Origin: an uncultured Pelagibacterales bacterium
GTDB lineage: Bacteria > Pseudomonadota > Alphaproteobacteria > Pelagibacterales > Pelagibacteraceae
NCBI GenBank assembly: GCA_913020625.1
Contig: CAJVZX010000026.1
Location: 1 to 9,494 of the forward strand
Length of the DNA: 9,494 nucleotides
Direction: 5' to 3'
The notes beneath the pieces are model-generated. The model was not told where the DNA came from, ran no database searches, and saw only the letters and a list, made by a program, of their open reading frames with translations. Shown here in pieces: positions 1 through 5,298 of this stretch. Position 1 is the first letter of the stretch. Every line of letters starts with the position of its first letter. Both the position numbers and the translations under genes were made by a program.

Positions 1-1
1 A

Positions 2-1288
2 GCCTTAGACGTAAGAGCAAAAACAATCAATGAAGAAATGAAAGTTGCAGCAGCTTATGCAATTGCATCACTTGCAAAAGAGGATGTTCCCGACGAAGTA
101 GTTGCTGCCATGGGAGGAGAAAGACCACACTATGGGAAAAAATATATTATTCCATCAACTTTTGATCCAAGATTAATTAGCGTAATACCAGTAGCAGTAG
201 CACAAGCTGCAGTGAAAAGTGGAGTTGCAAGAAAAGAAATTAAGGATTTTGAAGCTTACAAAGATCAATTAAAACAAAGACTCGATCCTTCAGTATCTAT
301 AATGCAGGGTATTAATTCTCTGATTAAAAAAAATCAAAAAAGAGTTATTTTTGCTGAAGGAGAAGATGAAAATACATTAAAGGCAGCTGTTGCTTTTAAA
401 AACAGCAAATTAGGAATTCCAATTTTGGTAGCAAAAGAAGAACGAGCAAAGGAAAGAATGCACGAAATCGGCTTGGATGAAAATTATGAATTAAAAATAA
501 CAAACTCGACAGACAAAGTTAAAAGAGAAAAATATACTCAGTTTCTCTATAACAGATGTAAACGCGAAGGACTTTTAGAAAGAGATTGTGACAGATTAAT
601 AAGAAACGACAGAGTTATTTGGGGAGCTTGTATGATTGCTTGTGGCGATGCAGATGCAATGGTGACCGGTAATACCAGACGTTATTCTGAAACCTTAGAT
701 AAAATTAGAAGTGTAGTAGATGCTAGACCAGATGAAATACTTTTTGGCCTAAATATGGTGGTTAGTAAGGGTAGAACCGTATTTATTGCAGACACAACTG
801 TTCACGAATTTCCAAGTGCTGAACAACTTGCAAAAATAGCAATATCTTCTGCAAGAGTAGCTAAATTATTTGGTTTTGATCCTAAAATTGCTTTTTTATC
901 TCACTCTACTTTTGGGATACCAAAAACCGAAAGAACAAAGCATGTAAGAGATGCTGTTGAAATATTACAAAACAAATCAGTTGATTTTAAATTTGATGGA
1001 GAAATGCAGCCAGATGTGGCTTTGAATGAAAAATATAAAGAACTTTATCCATTTTCAAAAATTGTAGGTGATGCCAACGTTTTAATCATGCCAGCAATAC
1101 ATAGCGCTGCAATCTCAATAAAATTAATGAAAACTTTGGGAAATGCAAAAATTATTGGCCCATTTTTGGTTGGATTAAACTCACCCATAGAAATTGCACC
1201 TTTAAGATCATCAACATCTGATATATTAAATTTAGCATCTGTGGCTGCTTACTCTGCTGAAGTAATTGATTATAAGAAAAAAAACTAA
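2..1288 (+). CDS. maeB: NADP-dependent malic enzyme, C-terminal part with phosphotransacetylase-like domain (5' end outside window)
   Basis: Malic enzymes of this type decarboxylate malate oxidatively to pyruvate and CO2 in the cytoplasm, linking the TCA cycle to pyruvate and NADPH supply. The reading frame is open from base 2, so the first internal ATG at base 38 is not the start; 428 residues are visible of a family usually near 750-770. The first ~85 residues (ALDVRAKTINEEMK onward, then VPAVAQAAVKSGVA-like text) are the end of the malic NAD(P)-binding domain. From about residue 100 (FAEGEDENTLKAA) to the end lies the PTA-like domain, with SHSTFG and PKTERTKHVRDAVEIL (about bases 895-960) and DGEMQPDVAL. 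In this fusion family the PTA-like domain is thought to be regulatory (acetyl-CoA sensing) rather than catalytic; that is family knowledge. The stop overlaps that of the convergent lipoprotein gene by four bases. Confidence 0.95.
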   Translation, partial: ALDVRAKTINEEMKVAAAYAIASLAKEDVPDEVVAAMGGERPHYGKKYIIPSTFDPRLISVIPVAVAQAAVKSGVARKEIKDFEAYKDQLKQRLDPSVSIMQGINSLIKKNQKRVIFAEGEDENTLKAAVAFKNSKLGIPILVAKEERAKERMHEIGLDENYELKITNSTDKVKREKYTQFLYNRCKREGLLERDCDRLIRNDRVIWGACMIACGDADAMVTGNTRRYSETLDKIRSVVDARPDEILFGLNMVVSKGRTVFIADTTVHEFPSAEQLAKIAISSARVAKLFGFDPKIAFLSHSTFGIPKTERTKHVRDAVEILQNKSVDFKFDGEMQPDVALNEKYKELYPFSKIVGDANVLIMPAIHSAAISIKLMKTLGNAKIIGPFLVGLNSPIEIAPLRSSTSDILNLASVAAYSAEVIDYKKKN

Positions 1289-1295
1289 TTTTTTT
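1277..1295. terminator. possible weak bidirectional A/T hairpin at the convergent gene ends
   Basis: Eight A (1277-1284), the tetranucleotide CTAA (1285-1288) and seven T (1289-1295) form a perfect A7/T7 inverted repeat whose loop is exactly the sequence shared by the two stop codons. On both strands a hairpin of this kind would end in a U run. The stem holds only A-U pairs and would be weak, so a terminator role is a guess from position; it may simply reflect lysine codons at both gene ends. Confidence 0.25.
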
Positions 1296-1875
1296 GCCTG
1301 CTAAGATCTTCAATTAAAAGAATGCTAGCAATAACATCTTCAACATCTAAAATTTGTTTAGCTTCATTAATTACTTCTCTTCTTTCATCTTGGGTTATTG
1401 CTATACCATAAACGTAAATCTTTTTCTTGTAAGTGTCGATGCTATAGTTTGCAGATTTGATTTTTTTATTAAAAATAATTGCTGTTCTTAGTTGAGAAGT
1501 TATTAACAAATCTTTTGCTGAAGCTTTAAAATTAAATTTTTCTTTTATTTTTATATCATTCCTAACGGATCGAGTTCCTTTAGTCTCCCAGGCCATTTTT
1601 GTAATTTGTAATTTTTCTTCTGGATTATCAACTTTTCCAGTTAAAAAAAATCTTCCATCAATCACTTTAATCCCTATGGTTAGTAAATATTTTTTATCTG
1701 TTAATGTTAATCTTGCAACTAAGTTTTTCTGCATAATAGAATCATCAATTTGAGTTCCAACTGTTCTGGGATCAAAAGCAATACTAACGCCTGTACCAAA
1801 AACACCTTTTGAAGCTGTTCCAACACATCCATGTAAAAAAAATAAAATAAATATGAATAATAAAAATTTTTTCAT
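1285..1875 (-). CDS. DolP-like outer-membrane lipoprotein with two BON domains
   Basis: Predicted periplasm-facing lipoprotein of 196 residues. The N-terminus is a lipoprotein signal peptide: MKK, a hydrophobic run, then lipobox L14-H15-G16-C17, with C17 as the lipidated residue. The motif DPRTVGTQIDD (35-45) closely resembles the segment before the first BON domain in E. coli DolP (YraP, 191 residues). BON domain 1 spans about 46-112 and BON domain 2 about 122-190. DolP is a dual-BON lipoprotein that supports outer-membrane integrity in E. coli; the same role here is inferred from architecture, length and location. I chose the ATG at 1875 because it forms an ATGA overlap with the rsmI stop and places the signal peptide at the N-terminus; the longer reading would need a TTG start at 1893 and adds only SKTKK. 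It is probably translated by coupling to rsmI, as no Shine-Dalgarno is visible. OsmY-type BON proteins are the alternative reading. Confidence 0.85.
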   Translation of the reverse strand: MKKFLLFIFILFFLHGCVGTASKGVFGTGVSIAFDPRTVGTQIDDSIMQKNLVARLTLTDKKYLLTIGIKVIDGRFFLTGKVDNPEEKLQITKMAWETKGTRSVRNDIKIKEKFNFKASAKDLLITSQLRTAIIFNKKIKSANYSIDTYKKKIYVYGIAITQDERREVINEAKQILDVEDVIASILLIEDLSRQKN

Positions 1876-2735
1876 TTTTTTTGTTTTAGACAATAATCAT
1901 AAACTATTTTTTTTGAAATATCTTCTTTCCTTGACATAAAAGAAGCTACATCCTTACTACTATATCTCTTAAGCATATTAATTATTTCTTTTTTTATTGA
2001 TTGACTGAGAACTTTTAATTTTTTCTTACTCTCAAAAATATTTGATACAACTACGGTTAATTCTCCCTTAGGTTTATTGTCAAAAAGTTTAAGAGTTTCT
2101 ATATTTTCACGAATATATTCTTCATAAATTTTTGTCATCTCTCTGGCAATTAAAATATTTCTATTGTGAAAAAATCTTTTAAAATATTTTAATACTTTGT
2201 TAATTTTTTGTGGAGAGATAAAAAAAATAATTGTATAAGGAAATTGTCTTAATTTTTCTAATTCCTTTTCTATTTGCCCTTCAGAATTTGGCAAAAAACC
2301 AAAAAATAAGTATTTATCATTAAATCCACTTATTGACATAGCAGAAGTAACTGCAGAAGGTCCTGGTATTGGGAAAATTTTAATTTTATTTTTGATACAT
2401 TCTTTAATTAACAATTGTCCAGGGTCTGATATCACGGGTGTGCCAGCATCAGAAATCATTGAAACAATTAAATCTTTTTTTAAATAATTCATAAACCTTT
2501 CTAGATTATTTTTCTCATTAAATTTATGATTAGATATCAAATTGGAATTAATATTATATTTTCTTAATAAAGTTGAAGAAACTCTAGTATCTTCACATAA
2601 AATATAATTGGATTTTTTTAAAATATTTATGGCTCTTATTGTAATATCTTCTAAATTACCAATAGGAGTTGAAACAATATATAATCCTGATTTAATATCT
2701 TGTGCTTTAAATTCTTTTTTAAATAAAGATGACAT
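1872..2735 (-). CDS. rsmI: 16S rRNA (cytidine1402-2'-O)-methyltransferase RsmI
   Basis: Cytoplasmic SAM-dependent enzyme that 2'-O-methylates C1402 in the decoding centre of 16S rRNA. The 287-residue protein has the usual length and the family's tetrapyrrole-methylase fold motifs in order: STPIGNLEDITIRA (22-35), CEDTRVSSTLL (47-57), SDAGTPVISDPG (95-106), PIPGPSAVTSAMSISG (122-137), FFGFLP (144-149), REMTKIYEE (198-206) and KGELTVVV (223-230). The last ~45 residues form the helical C-terminal segment typical of RsmI. The stretch that usually reads ESPHR is ISPQK here (173-177), a mild divergence. ATG at 2735 is the first Met of the frame and lies 29 bases from the divergent LpoA-like start. 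The TGA stop at 1872-1874 overlaps the ATG of the lipoprotein gene, so the two form an operon. yraN, often next downstream in proteobacteria, is absent. Confidence 0.96.
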   Translation of the reverse strand: MSSLFKKEFKAQDIKSGLYIVSTPIGNLEDITIRAINILKKSNYILCEDTRVSSTLLRKYNINSNLISNHKFNEKNNLERFMNYLKKDLIVSMISDAGTPVISDPGQLLIKECIKNKIKIFPIPGPSAVTSAMSISGFNDKYLFFGFLPNSEGQIEKELEKLRQFPYTIIFFISPQKINKVLKYFKRFFHNRNILIAREMTKIYEEYIRENIETLKLFDNKPKGELTVVVSNIFESKKKLKVLSQSIKKEIINMLKRYSSKDVASFMSRKEDISKKIVYDYCLKQKK

Positions 2736-2756
2736 ATTAAATTAATATAATAAAAT
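2729..2756 (+). promoter_or_regulatory. candidate promoter for the LpoA-like gene in the 29-base divergent gap
   Basis: ATGACA at 2729-2734 (5 of 6 to TTGACA), a 16-base spacer and TAAAAT at 2751-2756 (5 of 6 to TATAAT) would start transcription near 2763, almost at the ATG at 2765, giving a leaderless or nearly leaderless mRNA. No Shine-Dalgarno precedes that ATG, which is consistent. The -35 element lies over the rsmI start codon. A perfect TATAAT also occurs at 2746-2751 but lacks a -35 at normal spacing. In such AT-rich DNA chance matches are common. Confidence 0.3.
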
Positions 2757-2764
2757 TTACTTGT

Positions 2765-3928
2765 ATGAAATTAATATTAGGTTTTTTTTGTTTTATAGTA
2801 TTATTTATAGGTAATATTAATTCAAATGTTAAAGCCGAGATATCTAATAATGAAACTTTAAAAATAGGATTAATTGTTCCTCTTTCTGGTCAATATGAAG
2901 AAATTGGAAAATCAGTACTCAACTCATTAAGAATAGGTTTAAATAGACTTAAAAATAAAAAAATTGAAATTTATCCAAAAGATAATAAAGGAAATGCTGA
3001 AAATACTCTCACTGCAGCAAAAGAACTTCAATCATTAGGAGTTTCAATTATCATTGGTCCAATTTTTTATGAAAATTTGATTTATCTTGAAGAGATAGAA
3101 AATTTAATTTTTTTATCATTAACAAATAAAATTACGAATTTACCTTCAAACGTAATTAGCGTTGGTATTAATGCTAGTTCTCAATTATCAACTATTGTAT
3201 CATTTCTTAAACAAGAAAATTTATCAAAGACAATTGTATTAATTCCAAGATCTGAACATGAAGAAGAGATAAGAAATTCTTTAGCTAAAATTAAATATAA
3301 ATTTTTTAAAATTTATTCATATGATACAGATCCAGGAAAATTAACAAAGCAAATTGAACAAATTACCAAATACAAACAAAGAAAAGATGATTTAAACAGA
3401 AGAATTAAAATCTTAGAAAGTTCAGATTTAATAGTTCACAAACAAGAACTTAAAAGATTGAAAAAAAAAGATACACTTGGTGGAGTAAATTTTGATTCTG
3501 TAATTATTGCTGATTTTGATCAAAATTTAATGAGCGTTGTAACATCTTTTTTATATAGTGATGTTAGTCATGCTGAAATTAAATTTATTGCTTTAAATCA
3601 ATGGTTTGATGAAACATTATTTAAAGAAAATTCTACAAATTATATTTACTTTCCATCAATAAATAATAAAAATTATAATAAATTTAAAGAAACATACTTT
3701 ATAAATTTTAATACATTTCCCGTTGAAATATCTGTAATTTCATATGACATTTTAGGACTTATTTACCATCTGTTTAAAAAAAATAATTATGAAATAAATA
3801 GAAAACAATTTCTTCGGAAAGCTAGGTTCAGTGGTAGTTTGGGTATTTTTGAAATTGAAAAAAATTCAATTAATTATCAATTAGAAATTTATCAGGTTTT
3901 TAATGGAAAATTTAAAAAAATTAATTAA
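2765..3928 (+). CDS. LpoA/LppC-like periplasmic protein (putative penicillin-binding protein activator)
   Basis: Predicted secreted protein of 387 residues with a type I periplasmic-binding-protein fold. Residues 1-24 form a signal peptide (MKL, hydrophobic 4-16, cleavage likely after V-K-A24). The mature part begins with LKIGLIVPLSGQYEEIGKSVLNSL (32-55), the standard opening of branched-chain-type binding folds, followed by IIIGPIF (95-101). Residues about 192-236 form a lysine-rich, probably coiled-coil insertion ending in DTLGG before FDSVIIADF (243-251), a pattern known in alphaproteobacterial LppC-family proteins. E. coli LpoA is a lipoprotein with an N-terminal TPR domain that activates PBP1A; here there is no lipobox and no room for that domain, so direct activation is uncertain. 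Divergence from rsmI matches the lpoA arrangement in E. coli. The alternative is an amino-acid ABC transporter binding protein, but no transporter genes lie nearby. The stop overlaps that of rdgB by eight bases. Confidence 0.8.
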   Translation: MKLILGFFCFIVLFIGNINSNVKAEISNNETLKIGLIVPLSGQYEEIGKSVLNSLRIGLNRLKNKKIEIYPKDNKGNAENTLTAAKELQSLGVSIIIGPIFYENLIYLEEIENLIFLSLTNKITNLPSNVISVGINASSQLSTIVSFLKQENLSKTIVLIPRSEHEEEIRNSLAKIKYKFFKIYSYDTDPGKLTKQIEQITKYKQRKDDLNRRIKILESSDLIVHKQELKRLKKKDTLGGVNFDSVIIADFDQNLMSVVTSFLYSDVSHAEIKFIALNQWFDETLFKENSTNYIYFPSINNKNYNKFKETYFINFNTFPVEISVISYDILGLIYHLFKKNNYEINRKQFLRKARFSGSLGIFEIEKNSINYQLEIYQVFNGKFKKIN

Positions 3929-3945
3929 AAATTTTACCAATTTTT
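3905..3945 (+). terminator. possible weak terminator at the end of the LpoA-like gene
   Basis: GGAAAATTT at 3905-3913 can pair with AAATTTT plus CC at 3929-3938, with one bulged A (3936) and a 15-base loop that contains the shared stop palindrome; AATTTTT follows at 3939-3945. The stem is mostly A-U with two G-C pairs and extends into the 3' ends of both convergent genes, so termination is plausible but weakly supported. On the minus strand no comparable U run follows. Confidence 0.22.
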
Positions 3946-4523
3946 AAATAGGCTTTTGCTCTATGATCAATTTTATATTTTAGTTTTTTTTCCATTTCAC
4001 CAAAAGTTTGTTCGTAATTTTTTGGTAAAAAAATTGGATCATAACCAAATCCATTTGTTCCTCGTTTAGTACTTGAAATATTACCATCAATAATGCCCTC
4101 ACTCATAATTAATTTTCCTTTGGGCCAATAAACTGTGAGGCAACATATAAATCTTGCTGTAATTTCTTTTCTTTTTATCCAATTGGGATCCTTTTTTGTT
4201 AATTCTACAAATACTTTATCCATAGCTAAATTAAAATCATTATTGGATCCGGCCCATCTTGAGGAATGTATTCCCGGTGCTCCTGATAAAAGATCAATTT
4301 CTAATCCAGAATCATCAGATATACAAATCAGATTAGATTTTTCAGAAAAAAATTGAGCTTTTAATTTTGAATTTTCTCTAAATGAAGAGCCTGTTTCTTC
4401 AGGACTTGATAAATTCAGTTCTTTTGGTGATATTTTTTTTATATATGAGGGCAATAAATTGCTGATTTCCTTAAATTTTCCCTGATTATGAGTGCCAATA
4501 ATAATTTTTTTAATTTTTTTCAT
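3921..4523 (-). CDS. rdgB: RdgB/HAM1-type non-canonical purine NTP pyrophosphatase (dITP/XTP)
   Basis: Cytoplasmic enzyme that hydrolyses dITP, ITP and XTP to monophosphates plus pyrophosphate, keeping deaminated purines out of DNA and RNA. The 200-residue length is typical. Motifs in order: GTHNQGKFKE (10-19) for triphosphate binding, SFRENSKLKA (47-56), SDDSGLEID (69-77) with D71 at the general-base position, GAPGIHSSRWAG (81-92), GFGYDPIF (158-165), TFGEM (173-177) and KIDHRAKA (184-191) for the base-binding His-Arg. The usual Ser before that His-Arg is Asp186 here. ATG at 4523 is the only Met upstream of the first motif. The gene is divergent from grpE across 43 bases and convergent with the LpoA-like gene, both ending in Asn-TAA within one TTAATTAA palindrome. 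It appears to be transcribed alone. Confidence 0.95.
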   Translation of the reverse strand: MKKIKKIIIGTHNQGKFKEISNLLPSYIKKISPKELNLSSPEETGSSFRENSKLKAQFFSEKSNLICISDDSGLEIDLLSGAPGIHSSRWAGSNNDFNLAMDKVFVELTKKDPNWIKRKEITARFICCLTVYWPKGKLIMSEGIIDGNISSTKRGTNGFGYDPIFLPKNYEQTFGEMEKKLKYKIDHRAKAYLKIGKIFN

Positions 4524-4544
4524 ATTTTAGTGGAATTTTAAAAT
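4517..4544 (+). promoter_or_regulatory. candidate housekeeping promoter for grpE
   Basis: TTTTCA at 4517-4522 (4 of 6 to TTGACA), 16 bases, then TAAAAT at 4539-4544 (5 of 6 to TATAAT), predicting a start near 4551 and a leader of about 16 bases before the ATG at 4567. A second -10-like TATAAC sits at 4555-4560 inside CCATATAAC, which faintly recalls an RpoH -10, but no CTTG lies upstream at the right distance. No Shine-Dalgarno precedes grpE. The elements overlap the divergent rdgB start. The match is weak, given the AT background. Confidence 0.25.
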
Positions 4545-4566
4545 TTATTTACCATATAACACCGAT

Positions 4567-5229
4567 ATGAAGGATGAAATAAAAAATAACTCAGAACAAG
4601 AAAAAACAAACAATACTTCAATAAATGAAGAAATTGATAAATCAATAAATAAAGAAAAACAAAAACCTGAAGATAAAAATCTAACCAAAGACGAAAAAAT
4701 TAAAGATTTAGAAGAAAAATTAGTTAGATCATTGGCTGAAATGGAAAATCAAAGAAGAAGATTTGAAAAAGAAAAAGAAGATGCTTTTGATTTTGGCGGA
4801 TTTGCTTTTGCTAGAGAAAGTTTATTATTAATAGACAACTTAGATCGTGCAAAAATATCTATTTCTAATAATGAAATTTTTAAAAAAAATAATGAATTAT
4901 CAAAAATTTTAGAAACTTTTGATGTTGTACAAAAAGACTTAATATCAATTTTTAAAAGAAATGGAATAGAATTAATAAATTGTTTAAATAAGAAATTTGA
5001 TCCTAACTATCATCAGGCTATGCTTGAAATTGAAGATGAAAATAAAGAACCAGGTATTATTGTGCAAGAAATTCAAAAGGGATTTACTATGAAAGGTCGT
5101 TTACTGAGACCTTCATTGGTAGGTGTTACAAAAAAAAAAAATGATAATGAAAAAAAAGACGATAAAAATTCAACCAAAAATGAATTAAAAGATAACAAAA
5201 AAAATGAGGAAAATAGCGAAAAAAATTAA
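4567..5229 (+). CDS. grpE: Nucleotide exchange factor GrpE
   Basis: GrpE dimers bind the DnaK ATPase domain and drive ADP release, resetting the chaperone cycle in the cytoplasm. The 220-residue protein starts with a charged, disordered segment (1-40, rich in K, E, N), followed by the long dimerisation helix (about 42-80), which contains AEMENQRRRFEKEKEDAF (57-74), and the LLIDNLDRA turn (87-95). The C-terminal beta domain carries the family signature from KKFDPNYHQAM (142-152) through QEIQKGFTMKGRLLRPSLVGV (167-187). About 33 residues of lysine/asparagine/glutamate-rich tail follow, beyond the conserved core; a run of 12 A encodes the junction. ATG at 4567 is the first in frame after the divergent gap. 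It heads a collinear grpE-dnaK-dnaJ-dapB-nth set, 69 bases before dnaK. hrcA, its frequent upstream partner in alphaproteobacteria, is missing here. Confidence 0.96.
   Translation: MKDEIKNNSEQEKTNNTSINEEIDKSINKEKQKPEDKNLTKDEKIKDLEEKLVRSLAEMENQRRRFEKEKEDAFDFGGFAFARESLLLIDNLDRAKISISNNEIFKKNNELSKILETFDVVQKDLISIFKRNGIELINCLNKKFDPNYHQAMLEIEDENKEPGIIVQEIQKGFTMKGRLLRPSLVGVTKKKNDNEKKDDKNSTKNELKDNKKNEENSEKN
5130..5141 (+). repeat. 12-base adenine homopolymer inside grpE
   Basis: Twelve consecutive A encode the end of Thr188, Lys189-191 and the start of Asn192, exactly where the conserved GrpE core gives way to the low-complexity tail. One extra A in the transcript would read AAA AAA AAA AAA TGA, ending the protein as T-K-K-K-K. 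One A fewer would open a short alternative tail ending at a TAA about 16 codons further on. Length and position are read directly; slippage itself is inference. Confidence 0.9.
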
Positions 5230-5241
5230 TATAAAACTTAA

Positions 5242-5261
5242 TTGTCTGTACTTGCAGACAA
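5242..5261. promoter_or_regulatory. perfect 7-bp inverted repeat centred on the dnaK -35 element
   Basis: TTGTCTG (5242-5248) and its exact reverse complement CAGACAA (5255-5261) flank a 6-base spacer TACTTG whose last four bases are the promoter's CTTG. The arms contain three G/C pairs each, unusual in a gap that is otherwise almost all A/T. As DNA it is placed like an operator for a dimeric regulator; as RNA it could fold into a hairpin at the 3' end of a grpE transcript. It is not CIRCE (TTAGCACTC-N9-GAGTGCTAA), and no U run follows, so it is not a standard terminator. Confidence 0.6.
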
Positions 5262-5281
5262 AGAAATAACACTTATATAAA
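5251..5281 (+). promoter_or_regulatory. RpoH (sigma-32) heat-shock promoter of dnaK
   Basis: CTTG at 5251-5254, exactly 17 bases, then CTTATATAAA at 5272-5281. The alphaproteobacterial heat-shock consensus described for dnaK and groESL promoters is, as I recall it, CTTG-N17/18-CYTATNTNNG; every defined position matches except the last G. Transcription would begin near 5285, leaving a leader of about 14 bases that still includes the Shine-Dalgarno. A weaker housekeeping reading (TTGCAG with TATAAA at 5276-5281) overlaps it. This would let heat shock raise dnaK and the genes behind it separately from grpE. Confidence 0.7.
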
Positions 5282-5285
5282 CCAT

Positions 5286-5290
5286 AGGAA
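5286..5290 (+). promoter_or_regulatory. Shine-Dalgarno sequence of dnaK
   Basis: AGGAA lies eight bases before the dnaK ATG. It is the only clear ribosome binding site among the gene starts in this window, which fits the high expression expected of DnaK and fixes the start at 5299. Confidence 0.75.
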
Positions 5291-5298
5291 ATTGAATT

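Noticed and set aside
38..40. ATG at 38 as the start of the malic enzyme
   Set aside because: The frame is open to base 2, and the upstream codons read ALDVRAKTINEE, which continues the conserved malic-enzyme sequence, so the gene begins outside the window.
1873..1893. TTG start at 1893 for the DolP-like lipoprotein
   Set aside because: The ATG at 1875 gives the classic ATGA overlap with rsmI and places the signal peptide at the N-terminus; the TTG version only adds a short charged leader.
2746..2751. Perfect TATAAT as the -10 of the LpoA-like gene
   Set aside because: The region 16-18 bases upstream (AATAAAG-like) does not resemble a -35; in A/T-rich DNA the hexamer is expected often by chance. 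The overlapping TAAAAT has a better partner.
4135..4356. 73-codon plus-strand frame inside rdgB
   Set aside because: It lies opposite the conserved RdgB motifs and has no family features or ribosome binding site.
5242..5261. Rho-independent terminator after grpE, or a CIRCE element
   Set aside because: The hairpin is followed by AGAAATAAC, not a U run, and neither arm resembles TTAGCACTC.
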